Shown: positions 14,997 to 20,305 of the stretch, piece by piece
Layout: every line of letters begins with the position of its first letter
Numbering within the stretch: the stretch's first letter is position 1
IMG/VR virus record: IMGVR_UViG_3300048929_000035
Location: 1-20,305 of that record
Direction: 5' to 3' (one strand)
From: a virus
DNA: 20,305 nt
The notes under the pieces: model-generated
Database searches by the model: none
Told to the model about the DNA's origin: nothing
What the model saw: only the letters and a program-made list of their open reading frames with translations
Made by a program: the position numbers and the translations under genes

Positions 14997-15328
14997 TATC
15001 GCCCACCACCATTTGAGGACAGGGAAATTTTTAGCACCCCCATGTCGTTTGACACCGCTGTGATACGATATTTGAGATTGTCTAGGACAATTACTTGTTC
15101 CCTTGCAGGTGTAAAGCCCAATACACGCGGATCAATATGGATGATTGCGTTATGCGCAGATACACCCTCTGCCGTTTGAATCGGACGACCATCCAACGTA
15201 AATGTCTCCACGATCATATTGAGGCAACGTGACTTACTACCAGCCACGAGAACGTGCGGCTCCGAAAACTCCAAAGGGTTAAAGAATACATTCTGTACAT
15301 CATGAATGATTTGATCACGCAAGCTCAT
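14996..15328 (-). CDS. Head-tail joining protein, FII-like
   Basis: The 110-residue product is close in length to lambda FII (117). It has an N-terminal helix (DQIIHDVQNVFFNPLEFSEP), a strand-rich centre with FTLDGRPIQTAEGVSAHNAI and IIHIDPRVLGFTPAREQVIV, and a last hairpin with YRITAVSNDMGVLKISLSSN. The beta-barrel-like pattern and its position after the capsid gene fit the FII/head-tail attachment family, the connector that receives the finished tail. GGAGGTGCGTC precedes the ATG with ideal spacing. The family call rests on layout and pattern, since sequence identity to lambda FII is not obvious by eye. Confidence 0.6.
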   Translation of the reverse strand: MSLRDQIIHDVQNVFFNPLEFSEPHVLVAGSKSRCLNMIVETFTLDGRPIQTAEGVSAHNAIIHIDPRVLGFTPAREQVIVLDNLKYRITAVSNDMGVLKISLSSNGGGR

Positions 15329-15343
15329 GACGCACCTCCGTTA

Positions 15344-15649
15344 TTATTTGGCAGGATTTTCAGCAAGCCATTTTTCATATTGCTCTTGGCGACCTTCTTT
15401 ATTACTGGATGCTGTCAGCCCAAGTGATTCAAGGCGTGCTTTTTGTTCGTTCGGCCCCAATGCAGCAAAATCAGCAGCAGAAACAGTAGTGTCTGTTAAG
15501 CCTGCCGCCTCCTGCGCCGGGGATTCATTCTTATCAATCGCGCCGCTCTCTTGAAGCTCCAAAATCAAATCAATGGGAAGCTGGCCCGTTACGGTTTCAC
15601 CAGCCTCCCACAGTCGTCCGCCATAATTGAGTGGTTTCTTTAAAATCAT
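15344..15649 (-). CDS. Small protein in the lambda FI position (HeH-like C-terminus)
   Basis: This 101-residue acidic protein lies between capsid and connector, the place of lambda FI (DNA packaging accelerator) or of a small head-completion protein. It has a short N-terminal beta element (NYGGRLWEAGETVTGQLP), an Ala/Glu-rich linker, and a C-terminal helix-extended loop-helix-like stretch: FAALGPNEQKARLESLGLTA, then the NKEGRQEQYEKWLAENP helix. The latter recalls small HeH/SAP-like domains found in phage packaging proteins. AGGAGGT is eight bases upstream. The ATG overlaps the capsid stop as ATGA, so translation is coupled to abundant capsid synthesis. The function is inferred from context. 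Confidence 0.75.
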   Translation of the reverse strand: MILKKPLNYGGRLWEAGETVTGQLPIDLILELQESGAIDKNESPAQEAAGLTDTTVSAADFAALGPNEQKARLESLGLTASSNKEGRQEQYEKWLAENPAK

Positions 15650-17685
15650 GCTCCACTACCTCCTGTTGCACCTGGATTTTTGAACATTCCACGGCTGTCC
15701 AGCACGGTTACGCCATAGTCAAAGAAAATACGGAAGTCCATTCCAAGACGGTCAAACGGTACGTCCGTTTCCAACGTTGGTTCTTCTTGGCCTCGCAGAT
15801 AAGTGACCTCAATTGTGTCCGCAATATTCGGGTTAGCTGCCATATACCACGCCGCTGCTGAATATTGATCCAACTCCGCATCCACAATAATATCCATTGA
15901 GTTACGGAAAACGTTGGATACTCCGCTGTGTTTGCCAGATGGGTCCGCATCACTGTGCAGGAATTGATTAGCTCCAGTTTCCAAAGAAGCAGGAACCAAC
16001 AAAAATTGTGGTGCGATATTTAGCGTAGCTTCCCCGCGCTGTCCCTTTTGTGTTCTCATAGCCGTGCGACCTTCAGACATTGAAACAGTATTGATATCTG
16101 CCCCAGTCCCCAGGTTCTTATGGTCCGCGCTGAACAACGCTTTACCATCCCAAATAAGAGGGTTTGAGGCCAGCATTTTATACACCAAAGCGTTGATACC
16201 ACGTTTCGCCGAGATTACATAGGCTTGTGGCACTTTGGAAAGCATGTCCAGGTCGTCATTAATGAACGCTTCCCGTGTAAATCCCCACCGCTTGGAGTAT
16301 GTGAGCACTGCTTTTGTGACCTTTTCATCCTTCATCGCTGCATCATATGGAATTGGAGCGTTTTGCGCTGTCAACTCCAAACCACCAGCCTCAGAAATGC
16401 GATAGTGTTCTGCTGCCTTAAAATCGGAGTTACTACCACGACCTGTCCAATGTTGGAACGTGGTTGGAGCCTCTGCGTAGGCTTGTGACAGCGTTTTGTT
16501 GGCGGCATTAGAAATAATGCCTTGGAATGTGCTATCAGGCGACAGAGCGCGGCGTAAAAGGTCCTCGTCACGCAACAAATGCGCTCCCGACTCTCCAGCA
16601 CGGACCAAGCACTCAACAGCCAAATCACGCAACCGCAGCGAGCGTAGTTCTGGCGCCCCCGGCGCAGGCTTTGCAACACCTCTGCCTGCACGCATAAGCA
16701 GGGCATCGGATGCAGCAGCACGGAATTTGTCCGTTTCCTCTGTTGTGACCTGTACACCGGAGGCGTGTGGTTTACGATCTTCGATTTGTTTTTGCAAGAT
16801 GGCCTGACGAACAAAATCCAATGTACTTCCATCTGCAATATAATTAGCAGCGTCCACGCCGAAGTTGCGGCACAGTGCATTAATTTCTGTTACACGGGTA
16901 CGTTCTGCCGCTGTCGCTGCCCGAATACTTTCTTCATTAATAGGTGGAGCTGGTGGTGCCTGTGGTTCGCCGGATCGTTGGCCTGCGCCTGCCGGGGTTC
17001 CGCCTCCAATTTCTCCACCTGTATCCGGCGCGTGCATCAATCCTTGTGCGGCTAAAGCCAGCATTTTTAATCCCTTCATTCCTTCATCCTCGCTTTCATT
17101 TTGTAAATTACGCCCTATACCAACTGACGGATCGGCAGGTGTAGGCTCGATGCTTATTTCAAACGGCTGCCATTTAAGAGCCACATAAGCTGGCCCGGTG
17201 AATCGACCATTGGCGGAAGTCTTACCCGCCTTAACTTCTTCCCAGGAGCTGACTTCATAGCCAACTGATACGCCTTTGATGGTCCCTTTTTTAACCTTCT
17301 GAAACACTCGGTCACTGTCAGGGTCGTCGTCAAACTCCACAATAGCTCGTGCCTTCCGCTCGGTATCATCAGTCCATACCTGTTTAATGGTACCGATTGG
17401 CATATTTCCATAATTCGGGTCACGACCATGTGCGAAAAGTAAAACCCCGACATCGTTTAACCTAGAAAGGTCAAGCGCTCCGGGGTCATGAGATAGAATT
17501 TCATCACCAAACCAGCGTCCATAAGGGGCCTCGCTTGAAAATGATAGCTCAATCGTTCGGTCCTCTTCATTTACCGATTCAGTATTGATAGTCAATACAC
17601 GAGATAGTTGCTTATCCGGTACCGTTGCATTTCTATGCAGCGTCATCGGCATCTTCTGCATCTTTATTTTCTTCATCTGGCTCAT
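15646..17685 (-). CDS. Fused prohead protease / scaffold / major capsid protein (679 aa)
   Basis: One reading frame joins three parts. Residues about 25-190 are an HK97-type prohead serine protease (PF04586): the catalytic His is in LLFAHGRDP (H86) and the Ser in IKGVSVGYE (S140), with a strand FEISIEPTPADP near 175-186. Residues about 195-315 form a Gly/Pro-rich then helical linker (AATAAERTRVTEINALCRNF), a candidate scaffold or delta domain. Residues about 320-679 are the HK97-fold capsid of Mu gpT type, with ALFSADHKNLGTG and FLLVPASLETGANQF. I chose the ATG at 17685 because GGAG lies six bases upstream; a longer frame from 17742 lacks such a site. The gene overlaps the portal by 53 bases. 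Confidence 0.93.
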   Translation of the reverse strand: MSQMKKIKMQKMPMTLHRNATVPDKQLSRVLTINTESVNEEDRTIELSFSSEAPYGRWFGDEILSHDPGALDLSRLNDVGVLLFAHGRDPNYGNMPIGTIKQVWTDDTERKARAIVEFDDDPDSDRVFQKVKKGTIKGVSVGYEVSSWEEVKAGKTSANGRFTGPAYVALKWQPFEISIEPTPADPSVGIGRNLQNESEDEGMKGLKMLALAAQGLMHAPDTGGEIGGGTPAGAGQRSGEPQAPPAPPINEESIRAATAAERTRVTEINALCRNFGVDAANYIADGSTLDFVRQAILQKQIEDRKPHASGVQVTTEETDKFRAAASDALLMRAGRGVAKPAPGAPELRSLRLRDLAVECLVRAGESGAHLLRDEDLLRRALSPDSTFQGIISNAANKTLSQAYAEAPTTFQHWTGRGSNSDFKAAEHYRISEAGGLELTAQNAPIPYDAAMKDEKVTKAVLTYSKRWGFTREAFINDDLDMLSKVPQAYVISAKRGINALVYKMLASNPLIWDGKALFSADHKNLGTGADINTVSMSEGRTAMRTQKGQRGEATLNIAPQFLLVPASLETGANQFLHSDADPSGKHSGVSNVFRNSMDIIVDAELDQYSAAAWYMAANPNIADTIEVTYLRGQEEPTLETDVPFDRLGMDFRIFFDYGVTVLDSRGMFKNPGATGGSGA
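17064..17091 (-). promoter_or_regulatory. Candidate internal translation starts at the protease/capsid junction
   Basis: Within the fusion gene, GAGG (17091-17088) is eight bases before an in-frame ATG at 17079-17077 (residue 203). AAGGGA (17076-17071) is six bases before another in-frame ATG at 17064-17062 (residue 208). Both lie just after the protease domain. Initiation here would yield a protease-free scaffold-capsid product of about 477 or 472 residues, similar in principle to the nested C/Nu3 genes of lambda. The motifs are visible; their use is inference. Confidence 0.4.
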
Positions 17686-19150
17686 TGTCTGCTCCTTCCT
17701 TTGGAATATCCGTGGCTGTCGGTTCTGGACCGGACAACTCACGTATCAATTGCTGTTCTGCTGCACGCTGCGCCACCACATCACGCCAATCCTCCCCGCG
17801 CTCGGCGCATATACGGGCTAAAGTGTCTTGGTTGGAAGCAAGAGCTGTTTCATTTGCTTTCACCTCCTTCAAAGGGTCAATCCATGTCGAACCCGGTGGA
17901 ATCCATGCATGTGTGGTATATTGCTCTTTATTTTGTTGGTATTTGGGTAAATTCAACTGGCCCGTAAGCACCATAGCGTCCAAAAACTCCAGATAAATTG
18001 GAGTAAGCACACGCTCTATCAACATTTTTTGCAGTTTCTTATACAATTTACGGTCTTCAATCAATCCCTGGCGTGCAGAAGAATAGTTGACCTGGGACAG
18101 ATCCCGCGACACGGCTTCATAGCTAAGGCCGATTCCGGCAGATGTGAGCCGGACCAATGTGGTAATCCATTCCTTGGCATTCGATGCTTGACCGGACGGA
18201 ACAACCGTCTGGACTTCATCACCGGGATTTAGTTCCCCGATCATCCCCGGAGCAAGTGACACTCCAGAATAGTCAATCGTTTCGCTACTGGTTCTCACTC
18301 CCCGCCCCGCACCACCGGAAGGAACATCCTTTTTAATGAATACAGACAAGCAAGCGAGGACACGCTCCTTTATGGATACAGCTTCAACAAATTGATTCGC
18401 ATCTTTGACGCGTGGTAAAGCTGTTGCCAAATTGGATACTTCCCTGACCTGTTGCGGCGAAGTCTTCTTATATAAAAAAATAACGTCTTTGGCTGGAATT
18501 CTGACCGTTTTAACGGGATTGAGAAAATAACCATCTACGTCCTTAAAATGGTAGGCCACAGGTCTGTTGTATTCGTCAATCTCTACACCTTCAACAATCC
18601 GGTTGCCTTCTCCCGGCGTAACGATGGTGTTTAATTCCTCAACTGACCGAACTTGAAGTTTGAAAGGGAATTTATCATCCTCAACGTAGACCTTAACCAA
18701 GAAAATACCGCCATCCACCACATAACGACGAATAGCCATTTCCTCTATCTCTTCAAGCGATTGCGTAGCGGTCAGGTCAACATTTTCCGCCTTGCAAAAT
18801 TCTTTCCAAAGCCTTTCAATCTGCTGATTCAGCTCACCGTTGATATTCCCAGGAATGTCATGCGCTAATTTTGCTTGGAGCATAATCCCGGTTCCGACGA
18901 CATTGCGTTCAAATGCAGACAAGATCGCCCCGCCGATATCACTATTACGCTCCATGTCCTGCGCCCGTGCCCGGATTAACGATCGTTCCGCCGCCTTCAT
19001 GTGTTCGTTAGGGGTTTGGGATGGGTTCCAGTTATGATTGAGCCGTCCACGGCTGCCTGAATCGAAAACATCCATCCCGGTTCGCCACGCCATACGCTTA
19101 TATGCCCACCTTGGGCTTACAGCGGCTATTGATCGGTCCAGCCAATTCAA
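17633..19150 (-). CDS. Portal protein, lambda family (GpB-like, 505 aa)
   Basis: Hallmarks of Phage_portal_2 (PF05136) are clear. The N-terminus has RSIAAVSPRWAYKRMAWRT, and residues 53-95 hold the RSLIRARAQDMERNSDIGGA and ERNVVGTGI motifs. The helix DLSQVNYSSARQGLIEDRKL follows at about 350-369, then THAWIPPGSTWIDPLKEVKA near 413-432. Portal rings form the DNA channel at one capsid vertex and dock the terminase. The final 40 residues are strongly acidic (DEENKDAEDADDAA), encoded in the same DNA as the Lys-rich protease start. The start is TTG 19150-19148 with GGGAGGT seven bases upstream. A T TTT TTA run at 18479-18473 is in slippery phase but leads straight to a stop after one codon. Confidence 0.96.
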   Translation of the reverse strand: MNWLDRSIAAVSPRWAYKRMAWRTGMDVFDSGSRGRLNHNWNPSQTPNEHMKAAERSLIRARAQDMERNSDIGGAILSAFERNVVGTGIMLQAKLAHDIPGNINGELNQQIERLWKEFCKAENVDLTATQSLEEIEEMAIRRYVVDGGIFLVKVYVEDDKFPFKLQVRSVEELNTIVTPGEGNRIVEGVEIDEYNRPVAYHFKDVDGYFLNPVKTVRIPAKDVIFLYKKTSPQQVREVSNLATALPRVKDANQFVEAVSIKERVLACLSVFIKKDVPSGGAGRGVRTSSETIDYSGVSLAPGMIGELNPGDEVQTVVPSGQASNAKEWITTLVRLTSAGIGLSYEAVSRDLSQVNYSSARQGLIEDRKLYKKLQKMLIERVLTPIYLEFLDAMVLTGQLNLPKYQQNKEQYTTHAWIPPGSTWIDPLKEVKANETALASNQDTLARICAERGEDWRDVVAQRAAEQQLIRELSGPEPTATDIPKEGADNEPDEENKDAEDADDAA

Positions 19151-19155
19151 TAGGA

Positions 19156-19389
19156 TTACCTCCCTTCAAAGTAAGCTCTTCGAAACATCCCTGTTCCGCT
19201 TTCCAGTGCTTCAATTTCTTTTTCTAAGCGGCTTCGTTCCGTGTATAACGTGGCTAAATCAGCACGTTTAAGCGACCTATTTGCGATTGAATATTCTTGC
19301 GCCCCTGACTGTATGGCGCTGATTGCTGTTTCAACCTCAAGCAGTTGTTCGCGCAGCTTTAAGAGCCTTTCTTCCTGTGTCATAGCCAT
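19156..19389 (-). CDS. Head-tail joining protein, lambda gpW-like
   Basis: The product is about 77 residues, close to lambda gpW (68). It begins MAMTQEERLLKLREQLLEVE, has a central AISAIQSGAQEYSIANRSLK with the strand, and ends with a helix and GTGMFRRAYFEGR. That is the gpW (PF02831) layout and order, W between terminase and portal. In lambda W seals DNA in the filled head and prepares the tail-binding site. I chose the ATG at 19389, nine bases after GGAGG. An ATG six bases later overlaps the terminase TGA as ATGA and would give a product two residues shorter; upstream ATG 19413 looks less likely. Confidence 0.88.
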   Translation of the reverse strand: MAMTQEERLLKLREQLLEVETAISAIQSGAQEYSIANRSLKRADLATLYTERSRLEKEIEALESGTGMFRRAYFEGR

Positions 19390-20305
19390 GAACCATTTCC
19401 TCCCCCTACCCAAGAATTTTTCTTCGCAGGCTTTTTACTAACTTCTTTTTTGGGTTCCGGCTGTTCTTCAAAGCGCATGTACCGGATGCCCAAACAATCC
19501 GCAGCAAAAGCGGCATAGACCTCTGTGTCAAGGTAATGGTTATCCGCGTGCGCTGTCTTTGGTCGCCAAACTTCGTATTCGTTGCGGCCTCGTTTCTCAA
19601 TTACCTTTTCCTCAGCTGTTACCTGTTCGGCATATTCCAGGTCACAGCCCGTATAAACAAACCAACCGCCCGGCTCGTCATTTTTGCGAACCATGCGGTT
19701 GGATATGAAGTCTTTATAATAGCCACCATCGACCATGTAGAGCGATATGCCGTACATTCCTCGTTCTTCCCGATCAATTTTGGACAGCTTGTACTTACTG
19801 GGTAGTGCCGTGTTGGAACCTTTAACTGCAACCGCCCATTCAGTGTTGTTAACGCAAAACGTATAGGTGTCGTCAGCGTTATAACCGGAGTCAATGGCGC
19901 ATAGATTAACAAAATATTCTGTCCCGTCTCGGGCGCAGTAAGATATATTCATCACATCTTCAATCTGCGCCCAGGTTTCGACCACTCCATGCCGAATGTT
20001 TTGGCTGCTCATTCCTTCGCCCCAGGCTCGGATGGTGTAGTAAAACCGATCCTTCTGAACGTCCACCCCTCCAGTCAGCAGAATAGTCCGGTCAGGCACT
20101 ACCCCTTCCTCATATCCGCTGTCCTTCTCAAGCACCTTGTCACTGTTAAGCTTTATCTGCGTGTTTTCCCAACACTCAGCCAGCCATGAATTGATAAAGT
20201 TCATGAGTTCTTCCGGCGTTTTCTTGGACGTGATAAACTCCGCCGCCACATCCCCGAATCGCACCCACGGGCTATAAATAGCGTTCAGGCCGAACCCGGT
20301 TTTGC
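19380..20305 (-). CDS. Terminase large subunit, GpA type (5' part cut off)
   Basis: The last 307 residues are present and the frame is open at the right edge, so this is the C-terminal half of a roughly 600-residue enzyme. The visible start is KTGFGLNAIYSPWVRFGD, the linker segment after the ATPase domain in GpA terminases (PF05876). The nuclease domain follows, with acidic candidates in LLTGGVDVQKDRFYYTIRAW, then CAIDSGYNADDTYTF and the NHYLDTEVYAAFAAD motif near the end. The enzyme cuts concatemeric DNA and drives it into the prohead by ATP hydrolysis. The C-terminal tail is Lys/Pro-rich (PEPKKEVSKKPAKKNSWVGG), a likely portal-binding tail. It overlaps the gpW-like gene. Confidence 0.95.
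   Translation of the reverse strand, partial: KTGFGLNAIYSPWVRFGDVAAEFITSKKTPEELMNFINSWLAECWENTQIKLNSDKVLEKDSGYEEGVVPDRTILLTGGVDVQKDRFYYTIRAWGEGMSSQNIRHGVVETWAQIEDVMNISYCARDGTEYFVNLCAIDSGYNADDTYTFCVNNTEWAVAVKGSNTALPSKYKLSKIDREERGMYGISLYMVDGGYYKDFISNRMVRKNDEPGGWFVYTGCDLEYAEQVTAEEKVIEKRGRNEYEVWRPKTAHADNHYLDTEVYAAFAADCLGIRYMRFEEQPEPKKEVSKKPAKKNSWVGGGNGSWL

Noticed and set aside
16371-16880. 169-residue frame on the minus strand
   Set aside because: It overlaps the capsid part of the fusion gene in another frame and its sequence is rich in Cys, Arg and Ser with no fold-like pattern. It is a shadow of the capsid gene.
18473-18479. T TTT TTA heptamer in slippery phase in the portal gene
   Set aside because: A -1 slip gives one further codon and then a stop, so no extended product results. 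The run simply encodes Ile-Phe-Leu.
1-20305. Tailocin (headless phage-tail bacteriocin) or type VI-like injection system
   Set aside because: Terminase, portal, protease-capsid and connector genes are present and intact where visible, so the locus encodes a complete virion.
1-20305. CRISPR array, tRNA, insertion sequence, toxin-antitoxin or defence cargo
   Set aside because: I saw no regularly spaced repeats, tRNA-like cloverleaf, transposase or opposite-strand gene with a good ribosome site. Every stretch is accounted for by structural genes.

Overview
The window is the late structural region of a contractile-tailed phage (myovirus), almost certainly an integrated prophage of a Bacillales host. 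Paenibacillus or a close relative is the best guess, from strong GGAGG-type ribosome sites, frequent TTG starts, the style of the holin and the Firmicutes-type tape-measure end. The host name is inference. All supported genes lie on the minus strand, so the operon reads from base 20305 down to base 1. Genes are packed with TAATG and ATGA overlaps, which suggests translational coupling. No stretch longer than about 100 bases lacks a gene.

Head module (about 20305 to 13900, in transcription order): 3' part of a GpA-type large terminase; a gpW-like head-tail joining protein; a lambda-type portal; one polypeptide fusing an HK97-type prohead protease, a putative scaffold linker and a Mu gpT/HK97-like major capsid domain; a small protein in the lambda FI position; an FII-like connector; a GPZ-like protein; and a probable tail terminator.

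Tail module (about 13900 to 535): a small unknown protein, sheath, tube, tail assembly chaperone with a T TTT TTG -1 frameshift site, tape measure, LysM-type protein X, late-control protein D (hub), short spike V, gpU-like protein, gp25/W-like wedge, baseplate J, protein I, a 980-residue tail fibre and a 167-residue partner. This is P2-like tail machinery behind a lambda/HK97/Mu-type head, with U moved to lie between V and W.

Left end: a 46-residue unknown protein, then about 100 bases with alternative hairpins, then the 5' part of a phage holin that runs off the edge and starts the lysis module. Integrase, repressor, replication genes, the small terminase and endolysin are not in the window.

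The region is mostly a conventional prophage. The points worth a second look are the frameshift with its previously hidden E' reading frame, possible internal starts at the protease/capsid junction, the mutually exclusive RNA structures before the holin, the portal/protease dual-coding overlap, and a spike without the usual HxH tip.
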